Origin: Microcaldota archaeon
GTDB lineage: Archaea; Micrarchaeota; Micrarchaeia; Micrarchaeales; Micrarchaeaceae
Length of the DNA stretch: 62,926 nt
Assembly: GCA_021797495.1 (NCBI GenBank)
Contig: JAJZZO010000006.1
Location: 1-62,926, forward strand
Direction: 5' to 3'
Shown here: piece after piece, positions 31,592-41,121 of the stretch
How positions within the stretch are numbered: position 1 is the first letter of the stretch
Layout of the letters: the number at the start of each line of letters is the position of its first letter
Position numbers and translations under genes: made by a program
Notes under the pieces: generated by a model
Database searches by the model: none
The model's input: the letters and a program-made list of their open reading frames with translations, nothing else
Told to the model about the DNA's origin: nothing

Positions 31592-33094
31592 ATGGAAAAA
31601 GCTCTCATGGCTGATTTGGAAAACCTGGCATACAGGCGCGGCATAATAATACCTGCTTTCAAACCCTACGGCGAGCTCGCCGGATTCTACGATTACGGCC
31701 CAATCGGCACCGCCATAAGGAACAGGCTGGAATCCCACTGGCGCAGGACGTTCATAGAAAAGATGGGTAATCTCGAGATAAGCACAACGCTTATAGCGCC
31801 TGAAAAAGTCTTCGAGGCCAGCGGGCACCTCGCAAATTTCACGGACCCTGTGACAAACTGCAAAAAATGTCACGCAAGTTACAGGGCAGACAAGCTCCTT
31901 GAGGAATTCTACGAGAAAAAGGGAGACGCCAAGATGGCCGAGGCTGCAAAGCATATGCCATTCAAGGATCTCGACGAAGAGATAAAAAAGAACGGCATAA
32001 AGTGCCAGAAGTGCGGCGGTGAGCTTTCAGACGCAGAACCTTTCAACCTGATGCTCGGCACAAAGATCGGCCCATACGGCGGCGTGCAGGGCTATCTCAG
32101 GCCTGAAACCGCGCAGGGCATATTCATGGATTTCAAGCAGGTATTCCGCGACGGGGGCTACAAGCTGCCATTGGCTGTGGGACAGGTGGGAAAGGCTTTC
32201 AGGAACGAGATATCTCCTCGAAGGATGCTCATACGCATGCGCGAGTTCTCCCAGATGGAACTGGAGTACTTTTTCGACCCGGAAAGCGCATCGCTCAGCA
32301 TAAACGGAGAGGAGATAGACGAGAGCGTATTCTCCGAAAAGATAAACCTCCTCACTGCGGAAATGCAGGAGAATTCATCTGACGAGAAATACATGGGCAT
32401 AAGCATAGCTGAATGCATGTCAAAAGGCTACATTCCCAACAAGCTTTTCGCGTATTGCATCTACAAAGAGACACGTTTCATGGAAGAGCTTGGGTTTGAA
32501 AAGGATTCAGTAAGGTTCAGGCAGGTTCTCAAGAGCGAGCTGCCTCATTATTCAAAGGGGAATTTTGACATGGAGGTTGATTTCTTCGGCTCTTTCGAGG
32601 AGGTATCGGGAACCGCATACAGGACAGATTTCGACCTGATGAACCACCAGAAATATTCCAACGAGGACATGAGCGTCATAAACTCCGACAAGAAGATAGT
32701 GCCGCATGTCGTTGAAGTGAGTTTCGGACTTGACAGGCTTTTCTGGACGCTCTTAGGCTCAAAGCTTTTCAAGGATGAAAAACGCGGATGGGATGTACTA
32801 ATGCTGAACGATTACACGTCGCCATACGATTATGCGATATTCTCTCTTCAACGCGACGACAACCTTAACAAAAAAGCCATAGAAATAAGGAATGTGCTGC
32901 TTTCGAAAGGCATGCGCGTGTTTCTGGCGCAGAGCGGCAGCATAGGGAAGAGGTACGCCAAGGCCGACGAGACCGGCATACACTACGCGATAACCGTTGA
33001 CTATCAAACACTGGAAGATGGAACCGTAACCATAAGGGATTCGTACGACACTAGCCAAAAAAGGGTCAGGATTGAAGACATATATAAGATGTGA
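31592..33094 (+). CDS. glyS: glycyl-tRNA synthetase, archaeal/eukaryotic dimeric type
   Basis: 500 aa class II enzyme. LAYRRGIIIPAFKPYGELAG and FYDYGPIGTAIRNRL are the conserved N-terminal motif of the alpha2 GlyRS; GYLRPETAQGIFMDFKQ and GKAFRNEISPR are motif 2 surroundings; SFGLDRLFW lies in motif 3. CKKC and KCQKCGGE mark a zinc-binding insertion. The last 120 residues are the anticodon domain. Its 3' end overlaps the start of the OGG gene. Confidence 0.95.
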   Translation: MEKALMADLENLAYRRGIIIPAFKPYGELAGFYDYGPIGTAIRNRLESHWRRTFIEKMGNLEISTTLIAPEKVFEASGHLANFTDPVTNCKKCHASYRADKLLEEFYEKKGDAKMAEAAKHMPFKDLDEEIKKNGIKCQKCGGELSDAEPFNLMLGTKIGPYGGVQGYLRPETAQGIFMDFKQVFRDGGYKLPLAVGQVGKAFRNEISPRRMLIRMREFSQMELEYFFDPESASLSINGEEIDESVFSEKINLLTAEMQENSSDEKYMGISIAECMSKGYIPNKLFAYCIYKETRFMEELGFEKDSVRFRQVLKSELPHYSKGNFDMEVDFFGSFEEVSGTAYRTDFDLMNHQKYSNEDMSVINSDKKIVPHVVEVSFGLDRLFWTLLGSKLFKDEKRGWDVLMLNDYTSPYDYAIFSLQRDDNLNKKAIEIRNVLLSKGMRVFLAQSGSIGKRYAKADETGIHYAITVDYQTLEDGTVTIRDSYDTSQKRVRIEDIYKM

Positions 33095-34004
33095 TTCCTT
33101 GAACAAGGCCTATGACGCCTCTGGAAAAGTTCTTGATGTCAATATATTCAGCCTGGTGCACACGTTCGAAAGCGCGCAGCCATTGACATTCTATGCCGAT
33201 TACCTACGCGAAAGCAATTCCATAACCTATGGCTCTGGTAACCTATGCATCAATCTAAAATCTCACGAAAGCGAGTACAACGCCAGGCTCGAACTATTGA
33301 ATGGAAGCAGCAAGCGCTATTATGCCGAAGTTGAAAAGCGCTTCAGGCTTGCCGACGACATGGGAAGGATATACAAAAAGATTTCAATAGACAGCCATGT
33401 CGAAAAGGCCATAGAGCGTTACAAAGGCATGCGGCTTACGCTTAACGATCCCTGGGAGACAACAGTATGTTTCATAATATCCCAGTTCAACAACGTTAAA
33501 AGGATTAGGCTTATAGTAAGGAACATAGTCGAGCGCTTCGGGGACGAGATAGATTGTAATGACAGCTTGTCCGTAAAGTCGTTCCCGGACAGCGAAAAGC
33601 TTATGGAAGCCACGGACAGCGAGCTTAGGGCATTGGGCACAGGCTTCAGGTCCAAATACTTAAAAAGCGCAGCGGAGTTCTGCACAAACAACATGGACTT
33701 GTATAAACTGAATCCGAAAAACTACGAGAAGCTCAAGGCAAAGCTGATGGAGATTGACGGTGTGGGAGAAAAAGTCGCGGACTGCATAGCATTGATGGGT
33801 TACGGCAATCTCAACGCCTTCCCGACCGACGTATGGATAAAGCGGACCATGGAAAAGCTCTATTTCGACGGGAAGAAAGTGAAACCAAGGGATATACACG
33901 AGTTTGCGAAGGATTACTGGGGCGCCTATGCCGGATACGCGCAGCAGTATCTGTTCCACAGCGCCAGGACATACAGGGAAAACGGCACCTTGCGTAAAAA
34001 ATGA
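33072..34004 (+). CDS. ogg: 8-oxoguanine DNA glycosylase, OGG1-like
   Basis: 310 aa from TTG 33072, overlapping glyS by 23 bp; TTG 33099 would remove the overlap. The helix-hairpin-helix-GPD core is clear: LTLNDPWETTVCFIISQFNN, then EIDGVGEKVADCIALMGYG with catalytic Lys234, and AFPTDVWIKR with Asp253. These match OGG1 Lys249/Asp268. The enzyme removes 8-oxoguanine and cuts the abasic site. The N-terminal beta domain (SLVHTFESAQPLTF) agrees with the OGG1 rather than AGOG family. Confidence 0.88.
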   Translation: MKTYIRCDSLNKAYDASGKVLDVNIFSLVHTFESAQPLTFYADYLRESNSITYGSGNLCINLKSHESEYNARLELLNGSSKRYYAEVEKRFRLADDMGRIYKKISIDSHVEKAIERYKGMRLTLNDPWETTVCFIISQFNNVKRIRLIVRNIVERFGDEIDCNDSLSVKSFPDSEKLMEATDSELRALGTGFRSKYLKSAAEFCTNNMDLYKLNPKNYEKLKAKLMEIDGVGEKVADCIALMGYGNLNAFPTDVWIKRTMEKLYFDGKKVKPRDIHEFAKDYWGAYAGYAQQYLFHSARTYRENGTLRKK

Positions 34005-34050
34005 CGCGGAAAGAGTCTAAATATCTTTAAATATATGGAAATCGTTAATA

Positions 34051-35160
34051 ATGAGTGATGGCTGCACATCCACGGGCTGCAGATATACGGTGCATGTTTT
34101 GAGCATGAAAAAGTTTACCTCCTTAGGCAGGACGGCTTTAAAGAGCAATTTCACAGAGTTGGATAAGCCCTACAAGCTCAATTTCGCCATAACATACTGG
34201 TGCCAGTCCAGATGCGTGACGTGCAACATATGGCAGTTCAAGCCGAAGGGGGAGTTGAGCCTTGACGAGATAAAGGAATTCGCAAGGAAAAACAATTATT
34301 TCAAATGGGTGGAGCTTACCGGCGGCGAGCCATTCCTGAGAAGCGACATAGTCGAGATAGCGCGCGCGTTTGCAGAGAATTCAAGGGATCTTTACGTATT
34401 GACCATGCCTACAAACTCCCTATGCGGCAGGCAGATGGTGCTGGACAAGCTCACCAAGATATTGGAGTTGGGCATACCCAAAGTGTCGATAACCGTAAGC
34501 CTTGACGGCTACAGAGAGCTCCACGACAAGATAAGGGGCATCCCTGGCAATTACGACAAGGCTATAAGCATGTTCAAGGATCTCATGGAGCTGAAGAAGA
34601 GATACAAGAACCTGTATTTCGTGTTTGGCTACACGATGAGCTCGTTCAACCAGGGGCAGCTGATGAAAACAATAGAAGAAGTCAGGAAGGACATACTGGA
34701 AGTCACATACAATAACTTCCACCTCAATCTCGGCCAGGTTTCATCCAACTACTACGGGAATTCCGAGATACAGGTAAAAGGAACCCCTGAAATCATATCT
34801 AACGAGATCGCGGAATTCATAAAAAAGAGGAATTTCGAGTTAGGTATAATACCACAGATAGAGGGCGTGTTCCTGAAAAAGCTGCTCTATTACGCTAAGA
34901 CGGGCGACATGCCTATGAAGAGCAGGAGCCTGGAAGCGTCGCTTTTCATGGACAGCTACGGCTTCGTATACCCTTCCATAATGTGGGACAAGAAAATCGG
35001 CAGCATAAGGGAGCACGAGTATGACCTGACGAACATATGGTCAAGCGAGCTTGCAAAGCAGACGAGGCTTGAGATAAAGCAGGGCAAGGAGCCAAAGCAG
35101 TGGACCGCATGCGAGGCATATCAATCCATAACCGGCAACATACTGAGCTTCATACATTGA
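34051..35160 (+). CDS. radical SAM protein
   Basis: 369 aa. The 4Fe-4S cysteines are C51, C55, C58 in CQSRCVTCNIW, with ELTGGEPFLRSD as the SAM-binding GGE motif and TVSLDGYRELHDKIRG downstream, as in the MoaA/SPASM group. The C-terminal part (FMDSYGFVYPSIMWDKKIGS, TNIWSS) resembles a SPASM domain in layout but has just one cysteine, so no auxiliary cluster is expected. Two extra Cys lie in the first 10 residues. The substrate is unknown; peptide or lipid modification are common for the group. Confidence 0.8.
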   Translation: MSDGCTSTGCRYTVHVLSMKKFTSLGRTALKSNFTELDKPYKLNFAITYWCQSRCVTCNIWQFKPKGELSLDEIKEFARKNNYFKWVELTGGEPFLRSDIVEIARAFAENSRDLYVLTMPTNSLCGRQMVLDKLTKILELGIPKVSITVSLDGYRELHDKIRGIPGNYDKAISMFKDLMELKKRYKNLYFVFGYTMSSFNQGQLMKTIEEVRKDILEVTYNNFHLNLGQVSSNYYGNSEIQVKGTPEIISNEIAEFIKKRNFELGIIPQIEGVFLKKLLYYAKTGDMPMKSRSLEASLFMDSYGFVYPSIMWDKKIGSIREHEYDLTNIWSSELAKQTRLEIKQGKEPKQWTACEAYQSITGNILSFIH

Positions 35161-35186
35161 CACGTGTTAACATAAACCAGCGCTTT

Positions 35187-37592
35187 TTATTTAATCTTGA
35201 ACCTTTTGAATACTGCAACCTTTACAAAATCGTTTATGAATAACGCAGCTACTCCTAGCCCTACTATCGTTAAAATCTCATATGCGTTAAGCTTCGGTAC
35301 GAATATACCGAAATACGAAAGTACAAGCCCTACTGCAATGCCGAAAGTTATCGCCAACGCAAGGGTTTTGCTGGGCCTGGATTTCCAGAAGAAGCTTTTG
35401 GCCCTCATGTTCAGAACGCTGAATTCGTTTGTAATATTGAACATAACGAATGTTGCTGTCTGGAATGCTGGTATTCCAAGGTTAAACAGACCTCCCCTGA
35501 ATATTGGGACAAGCATAAGCGTTTCTAGGACAAGGAATATGCCTATTATTGCAGAGGAGTACATCATTTTTCTTACGTTCCATATATCTGGGCTCTTCGA
35601 GTATTCTGCATTGTCCGTTGATATAGTTATGTTTATTATGTCGTTGGTGAATATCAATATTATAAGCATGAAAGGTACTATAGTTATGAACCTGAAGACA
35701 AGGTACATTATGGCTATGAAGCCTATTATCTGAAAAGTCTTCAGTATCTTGACATTCGAATAGGTTATCATTCTCTGGAATATTCTTCTGCTTTCCTTTA
35801 CTGCGTCTACGAACACTTCGATACCGCTCTTTGTGAGCACCAAAGCCGCAGAGCTCTTTGCCACGTCGGTTGCGCTTTCTACGGCTATTCCGACTTCTGC
35901 CTGTTTCAACGCAGGGGCGTCATTGACCCCATCCCCGGTCATTCCAACTATGTACCCATCTTTCTGCAGGGTCTTGACTATTGTGTATTTATCTTCTGGG
36001 TAAACGTCTGCAAAACCATCTGCGCTTACTATTTTCCTTTGCAGCTCTTTTTCGTTTTTGCGCTCAGCCGTTATATCATATATCTTGTCTCCCATGGCAA
36101 CTTCGCTTGCTATTTGCATTGCGACTTTTATGTTGTCCCCTGTGAGCATCTTTGTTTTTACCCCCAGGGCATGGATCTCCTGTACCAGTTCCTTGGCATC
36201 ACTTCTAGGCGCATCATATAATGCTATCAATCCGCATAGCTTCCACTCCTTCCCATTTCCGCTCTTCGCTACTGCTATAGTCCTAAAGCCCTTAGCTGCA
36301 AACTCCTCTACAGTTTTAGCTACAAGCCTATGGTTAACGCGACCAGACATTTTAAGGGTTAATATCGTGTGCACTGCGCCCTTTGTAACGTAATACCTTT
36401 TGCTCCCCTCTTTGACTATGGCAGAAGTTCTTTTTGTGGATGGATCAAACGGGTAGAACTTTTCTTGCTTTGCGCTTTTTATCTTTTTTAGCTCCGCATA
36501 TTCTATTACAGAATTATCTATAGGGTCGTTGTCCTCTTTCCTCGAAGCTTCTATTGCATATCTTATAATATCGTCTTCAGAAGCTCCTATGGATCTGACA
36601 ATCCTGACTGTTATTTGGTTCTTTGTTATGGTTCCTGTCTTGTCCATGCAAAGTATGTTCATGTTTGATGTGTCTTCTATGGCTTCAAGTTTTGTAACTA
36701 ATACTCCCTTCTTGGCGAGCTTTTCGGTTCCGAGCGCCATGGATACTGTAAATGCTGCAGAAAGCGCAACGGGCACCGAAGCTATAAGAAGCACAAGCAG
36801 AAAGTTTATCACTATCAAAAGCTTTTGGTGAAGGACAAATATTCCGAATACAAGCATTATCGCTAGTATTATCCCATCGCCAACTAACAGGTATTTCACG
36901 ATGCCCATTATCGCCTGCTGCAGGTGGGATTTTACCCTTGCATTCTGGACAAGCTTCGCAGTCTTGCCATACACCGTATTATAACCTGTGCCCACCACTA
37001 TGCATAAAGCCTCGCCCTTTTTTGCCGTTGAACCCTGCCTTAAAAGCGCACCGTCGCCCTTTTGCTGCGGCATCGATTCGCCCGTTATTATGGATTCGTC
37101 TACCTGCAATTCCTCGGATTCCACCACCTTGCAGTCAGCTGGTATTATATCCCCGAGCTTTACTTTTATTATATCCCCCGGAACAAGCATTCTTGCCTTG
37201 ACCTCCTGCCATTTGTTGTCCCTGAGCACCCTGGCATAGCTCGAAAGCATTTCTTTAAGCGCATCCACAGACCGATCTGCCTTGTACTCTTCGGCGAAGC
37301 CTATTATCGCGTTGAATACAAGCAACGCAGTTATTATGTATACGTCCCGTATGCTGTTTAGGATATACGATAATATTATTACAATTATGAGTATGAGCTG
37401 CACAGGGCCTGTGAACTTCTTAAAGAATATCAGGGCATAATTCGGTTTTTTCGCGATGATTTCATTATAGCCATACTGCTCTATCCTGCTGTTCGCTTCC
37501 TTGCTCGAAAGCCCATGTGGTCCTGAGTGCAGAATGCCGTAAGTCTGGCTCAAGCTGAGCTTTTCTATCTTCTCGGATTGCAGCTCTTCCAT
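35187..37592 (-). CDS. P3A-type proton-pumping P-type ATPase
   Basis: 801 aa. Actuator loop ITGESMPQQKG, phosphorylation site MDKTGTITKN with Asp317, MLTGDN and GMTGDGVNDAPALKQAEVG hinge are all intact. ASVPVALSAAFTVSMALG in membrane helix 4 is the pattern of plasma-membrane H+-ATPases (P3A), as opposed to Ca2+ or Na+/K+ pumps. Length fits archaeal and bacterial P3A members without the long regulatory tail. It expels protons at the cost of ATP, useful for pH homeostasis in acid habitats. It is convergent with the radical SAM gene and followed upstream by a GPT-type transferase. Confidence 0.9.
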   Translation of the reverse strand: MEELQSEKIEKLSLSQTYGILHSGPHGLSSKEANSRIEQYGYNEIIAKKPNYALIFFKKFTGPVQLILIIVIILSYILNSIRDVYIITALLVFNAIIGFAEEYKADRSVDALKEMLSSYARVLRDNKWQEVKARMLVPGDIIKVKLGDIIPADCKVVESEELQVDESIITGESMPQQKGDGALLRQGSTAKKGEALCIVVGTGYNTVYGKTAKLVQNARVKSHLQQAIMGIVKYLLVGDGIILAIMLVFGIFVLHQKLLIVINFLLVLLIASVPVALSAAFTVSMALGTEKLAKKGVLVTKLEAIEDTSNMNILCMDKTGTITKNQITVRIVRSIGASEDDIIRYAIEASRKEDNDPIDNSVIEYAELKKIKSAKQEKFYPFDPSTKRTSAIVKEGSKRYYVTKGAVHTILTLKMSGRVNHRLVAKTVEEFAAKGFRTIAVAKSGNGKEWKLCGLIALYDAPRSDAKELVQEIHALGVKTKMLTGDNIKVAMQIASEVAMGDKIYDITAERKNEKELQRKIVSADGFADVYPEDKYTIVKTLQKDGYIVGMTGDGVNDAPALKQAEVGIAVESATDVAKSSAALVLTKSGIEVFVDAVKESRRIFQRMITYSNVKILKTFQIIGFIAIMYLVFRFITIVPFMLIILIFTNDIINITISTDNAEYSKSPDIWNVRKMMYSSAIIGIFLVLETLMLVPIFRGGLFNLGIPAFQTATFVMFNITNEFSVLNMRAKSFFWKSRPSKTLALAITFGIAVGLVLSYFGIFVPKLNAYEILTIVGLGVAALFINDFVKVAVFKRFKIK

Positions 37593-37646
37593 CTAACCTT
37601 CCATAAAGCTTTCCCAGTCTATTTATTTATAGCTTGGGCAAAATCT

Positions 37647-38690
37647 TCAAAGCAAGGCAAGGGATTTCATGCCAAAAGCCAAAAGCATGAAAAGCGCTTC
37701 TACAGCCCACATATACGCGCTGATCTCCCACTCCTTTGCCCTCTTTATCCTCATAAAAACGTGGGTCCAGCTATATATCTTTTTACCGTATTTGGATGTG
37801 AAGCTGCCATCGTTCTGAAGCGTACCCAAATCACTTGTATGAAACTTTTTTCTGGCATGCAACAGGAATTCTATTATCCACGGCATGAATATTATAATGC
37901 CAAAAGACTCCATATTGCCTATTATCATGTCAGCTACTATCACGGCTCCAAAAAAATAGGTGAAGCTGTCTCCGGGAACCATTTTCGCAGGATAAACATT
38001 GAATGCCGTAAATACCAGCATCGAAGCGAAAAGTATTCCCGAAACCAATACCCCAGTATAAGTCCCGTAAAAGATGCTATACAGAAGCAATGCAAATATT
38101 GCTATAGTACCGGTACCTGTGGCTATTCCGTCGAACCCGCCCAAAAGGTTGAATGCGTTTGCACCGAACATTATAGCGAGCGGCACGATAACAAGCGGGT
38201 AATATATGGACAATGCTATGTTGCCTACGAGCGGTATCCTAACTATTGAAACACCTGCGTTTATTGCCATGAGTGGTATCGCTCCCATGAACGTGAGCAC
38301 AGGTTTCTGCCACTGCTTCAGCCCGGCCCACGAACCTACCTTCTCCTCGCTGCTGCCTACTTTGCTTACCCTTATGTTTATATCGTCAATAAACCCAACT
38401 ATCGTTATCAGCAGTACTGACGTCATTATGCCGAACAGATCCTCTAACGACGCCACAGGCGTGTATAATCCAAAGCTGCTTCCGAATATATAAGTGAGCA
38501 ATCCTACGCTGAACCCGAAGGCTATCCCGAAACCAACTCCAGTTGGTATGACTGGCTTTGATTTCTTGTTGTGGTCAATAAGCGTTATTCCGGAAAACCT
38601 CATATACCTTATGAGGAAAGTAGTTGCAATAAGCGTTATAACCGCTCCTACTATCGAAGGTATTAGTATAGTGAGATATGTGTGGAACAT
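37647..38690 (-). CDS. UDP-GlcNAc:lipid phosphate GlcNAc-1-P transferase (GPT/MraY/WecA family)
   Basis: 347 aa from ATG 38690; a frame extends to 38762 but crosses the promoter TATA at 38721-38732, so the shorter start is chosen. About ten membrane spans. FIDDINIRVSK carries the Asp pair, FGANAFNLLGGFDGIATGTG is the family signature with Asn and Asp, and HARKKFHTSDLGT the C-terminal cytosolic loop. The enzyme loads the first sugar phosphate on a polyprenyl or dolichyl carrier for N-glycosylation. Many Asn-X-Ser/Thr sites in surface proteins of this window agree with that. Confidence 0.85.
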   Translation of the reverse strand: MFHTYLTILIPSIVGAVITLIATTFLIRYMRFSGITLIDHNKKSKPVIPTGVGFGIAFGFSVGLLTYIFGSSFGLYTPVASLEDLFGIMTSVLLITIVGFIDDINIRVSKVGSSEEKVGSWAGLKQWQKPVLTFMGAIPLMAINAGVSIVRIPLVGNIALSIYYPLVIVPLAIMFGANAFNLLGGFDGIATGTGTIAIFALLLYSIFYGTYTGVLVSGILFASMLVFTAFNVYPAKMVPGDSFTYFFGAVIVADMIIGNMESFGIIIFMPWIIEFLLHARKKFHTSDLGTLQNDGSFTSKYGKKIYSWTHVFMRIKRAKEWEISAYMWAVEALFMLLAFGMKSLALL

Positions 38691-38720
38691 AAGGTTACAC
38701 CGAATAAACCCTGTTGGTAA

Positions 38721-38732
38721 GTTTATATAAAA
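38721..38732 (-). promoter_or_regulatory. TATA box of the GPT-type transferase gene
   Basis: TTTTTTATATAAAC on the minus strand (core 38721-38732), about 36 bp before ATG 38690. It decides against the longer start at 38762. Confidence 0.5.
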
Positions 38733-38853
38733 AAGGATATTATAAAACTTATGTTTTTTCAACAGGTCCTGTCATACGGTTAATGCAATTGAGCGCAACA
38801 GCGTTTTTGGCTATGTTATTTAAAATTGTTATGTGAAATTATCATAATCACAT

Positions 38854-38927
38854 GCCCCTGTAGTATAACTTGGATAGAACATGAGCTTGCGGAGCTTATG
38901 ATCCGGGTCCAAATCCCGGCAGGGGCG
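38854..38927 (+). tRNA. tRNA-Arg (anticodon GCG)
   Basis: Acceptor GCCCCTG/CAGGGGC, discriminator G. Anticodon stem TGAGC/GCTTA (one G-T pair) closes TTGCGGA with anticodon GCG (codon CGC). T-stem CCGGG/CCCGG closes loop TCCAAAT: position 55 is C where nearly all tRNAs have T. No intron. D-arm is weak (GTAT...GAAC region). Confidence 0.82.
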
Positions 38928-39004
38928 TTAATCCTGATTTTTAAATCAGTGATGCATCAGTCAAAATCATATATCAGCTACTGGTTTGGGTCTCTGTGCT
39001 ATAC

Positions 39005-40198
39005 TCACTGCTCTTGCTTCAGGTAATCCTCCCCGAAGTACCGCTTAAATATATCGTCATATGTGCCTTTTACCGAACCCCAGTAGAACGTTGCCATCAT
39101 CTTCTTAAGCATATAATTTTCAAATGAGGGTTTTATGTCTTTTACAGGGGTGTCGTAGGTGCCAACAACAAACGTGGCTTTATGGCCTCCGACTTCAAAC
39201 GGGCAGTTCGTTCTTCCGGTGTAGATGTATCTTGTGCTTATCCCTTTTATTCCGTTTGCTATGTTGTTTGCAACAGCCATAGCTTCCAAATGGACTGTTA
39301 CGCCGGTCTTTGCGCTGGGAGCGTTTGTAACATCCCCGATGGCGTACGCATTCTCATACCCGTCTATCGTAAGCCTTTTTTTGTCAACCTTTACCCATCC
39401 GTCTTTATCTGCAAAGTCTGAACCGGAAAGTATAGTAGGCGTCTTATGCGGCGGTACTAGGAACAGGTAATCAAAAGGCACCTCATCCCCTTCCATGGAT
39501 ATAAGTTTCTTGCTCGCTGTGTCAACATGGTCAAGATTAAAAACCGTGTTTATCTTTATTCCTTGCGCTTCGGCAATAGGTTCGACTTCCTTGTTTACAT
39601 TCTCGGCAGGGTAGAATCTTGTGTATGGGGTGATGAAAGTGATTGATGCGCCGCTTACTTTATACTCTTTCAAGTAGTCCGAAAGCATGAATGCAGATTC
39701 GTTGGGCGAGGGCGGGCATTTGTACGGGAGCCCTGCAATTCCCATAATTATGCTGCCTGTTTTTATGGTTTTTAATTTGCGGTATATCTTTGCCGCATCC
39801 TCCGCGCTCGTATGGAAATCCATGTTGCTTTCACGTAGTCCCGGCACTGCATCATAATTGGGATGGCAGCCCAGCGCAATGACTATGTAATCAAAATCTA
39901 TTTGACCGCTTGATGCGGTAGTGACTTTTCTGTCTTTCAAATCTATTGAGACAGCTTGATCAAGGACCAGTTTTACTTTAGGTGTGAAGAGTGCTTTCGT
40001 AGGCCTGCGTATCTTTTTGGGGTTTTCACCCTCAAAAGCGATGTGCAGATACTCCGGCTGAAACTCCTGCATGGCGCTTTTTTCTATAACAGTTATGCTG
40101 GCTTCCGATGCAGCAATCTCCTTCTTAAGCAATCTTGCCAGTGCGTTAGCCGTAAGCTCTCCTCCAGCTCCGCCTCCAACTATAAGTATCTTGTGCAT
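39005..40198 (-). CDS. sulfide:quinone oxidoreductase-like flavoprotein
   Basis: 397 aa. Rossmann FAD motif ILIVGGGAGGELTANAL at 4-20, second FAD-contact YENAYAIGDVTNAPS, and a C-terminal amphipathic region. Conserved redox cysteines are Cys161 in GLPYKCPPSPNE and a second in RTNCPFEVGG, as in SQR; a third at Cys111 (ALGCHPNYDA). It would oxidise sulfide and reduce quinone, attached to the membrane. A type II NADH dehydrogenase is the alternative, but the cysteines favour SQR. It lies 4 bp downstream of a TusA-like gene in a sulfur operon. Confidence 0.85.
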   Translation of the reverse strand: MHKILIVGGGAGGELTANALARLLKKEIAASEASITVIEKSAMQEFQPEYLHIAFEGENPKKIRRPTKALFTPKVKLVLDQAVSIDLKDRKVTTASSGQIDFDYIVIALGCHPNYDAVPGLRESNMDFHTSAEDAAKIYRKLKTIKTGSIIMGIAGLPYKCPPSPNESAFMLSDYLKEYKVSGASITFITPYTRFYPAENVNKEVEPIAEAQGIKINTVFNLDHVDTASKKLISMEGDEVPFDYLFLVPPHKTPTILSGSDFADKDGWVKVDKKRLTIDGYENAYAIGDVTNAPSAKTGVTVHLEAMAVANNIANGIKGISTRYIYTGRTNCPFEVGGHKATFVVGTYDTPVKDIKPSFENYMLKKMMATFYWGSVKGTYDDIFKRYFGEDYLKQEQ

Positions 40199-40202
40199 AC
40201 GA

Positions 40203-40436
40203 TCACTTCTTCGCCATAATCTTTATTTCAACAGTATACACTCCATCCTTCTCATCAATGCTTACGAGCTGATTGCCAGTCCTGTCACACCACGCTTTCG
40301 CATCCGACTTTATGCCCTCATCTGTTGCGAGCAGTTCTATGACATCGCCATTCGCCGCTCCCTTATATGCACGCGCCAAATCTGTTATGGGTCCGGGGCA
40401 AGCGGAACCCCTGCTATCTACGGTTATTGTTGCCAT
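40203..40436 (-). CDS. TusA-like sulfur carrier
   Basis: 77 aa. TVDSRGSACPGPITDLARAY contains the TusA CPxP motif with the persulfide-forming Cys, followed by DVIELLATDEGIKSDAKAWC, the standard continuation. Extra Cys near residue 50 occurs in several TusA relatives. It passes sulfane sulfur between proteins. Here it is between DsrE-like and SQR genes, spaced 19 and 4 bp, so in one transcript. Confidence 0.88.
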   Translation of the reverse strand: MATITVDSRGSACPGPITDLARAYKGAANGDVIELLATDEGIKSDAKAWCDRTGNQLVSIDEKDGVYTVEIKIMAKK

Positions 40437-40455
40437 TTACTCACGCTTTAAAGCA

Positions 40456-40869
40456 TTATATAAATATGACCTGTTCTCCCTGTACTTCCTGCATGAATGA
40501 CGCCGCTCCGACTATGTCATCTACAATGGGATCCAAATCCTCCTTCTTAAGGCCCATCACGCCGGTCATCAGGGAACACGCATGAATCTTGACATCGCCC
40601 ATCTCTTTCGCCGTTTTGACCATCTCGTACCATGATGGCGTTTTTGTCTTTGCCATGCCCTCCATAAGCGCAGGCACCAAGTCGCTGAATTCGTTGGGCA
40701 TCCTATTAAAATCCTTATAACCGTCTTTTTTGAATGCAAGTAAAGCCCACCCGGTGACAAAAAGCCTGACCCGCATTTCCATATTGGCTGCAGTCTGTGT
40801 CAACACGCCGACAGGTATGAGCTTGTCTACAGTACCTGAATACACTATAATATTCAAACTATTTGCCAT
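40456..40869 (-). CDS. DsrE2-like sulfur-transfer protein
   Basis: 137 aa. SLNIIVYSGTVDKLIPVGVL at the front and VKIHACSLMTGVMGLKKEDL near the C-terminus fit the DsrE/DsrF-like family; the Cys in HACSLM is the likely sulfur-carrying residue. VRLFVTGWALLAFKKDG is the membrane-interacting hydrophobic helix of DsrE2 proteins. With TusA and SQR it forms a sulfide/thiosulfate-handling set known from sulfur oxidisers. First gene of the compact three-gene part, preceded by a 250-bp gap. Confidence 0.82.
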   Translation of the reverse strand: MANSLNIIVYSGTVDKLIPVGVLTQTAANMEMRVRLFVTGWALLAFKKDGYKDFNRMPNEFSDLVPALMEGMAKTKTPSWYEMVKTAKEMGDVKIHACSLMTGVMGLKKEDLDPIVDDIVGAASFMQEVQGEQVIFI

Positions 40870-41121
40870 ACACTCACCACGTTATACACGGATGGAAAGG
40901 TATTTAACTCTGCGAGCGGGAAGTCTCCTTCTGTGAGGGAGGGGTAGTTCACCAACGTTTACGATGTAGGTTGCACGGATTTTGCCGACTGTACAAAAAT
41001 GCGCGGAGTTTGCAGCATTGGAAACTAAAAAAGTCTTACTGTTGATTATACGCTCTGCTCAAGCGCATAAAAAATGCACCTTTGAAATGACGCCCTTTGC
41101 CTAAAGACTAATACCCGGCCT

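Noticed and set aside
36529-36831. 100-codon plus-strand frame opposite the P-type ATPase
   Set aside because: Antisense shadow of a fully conserved ATPase region.
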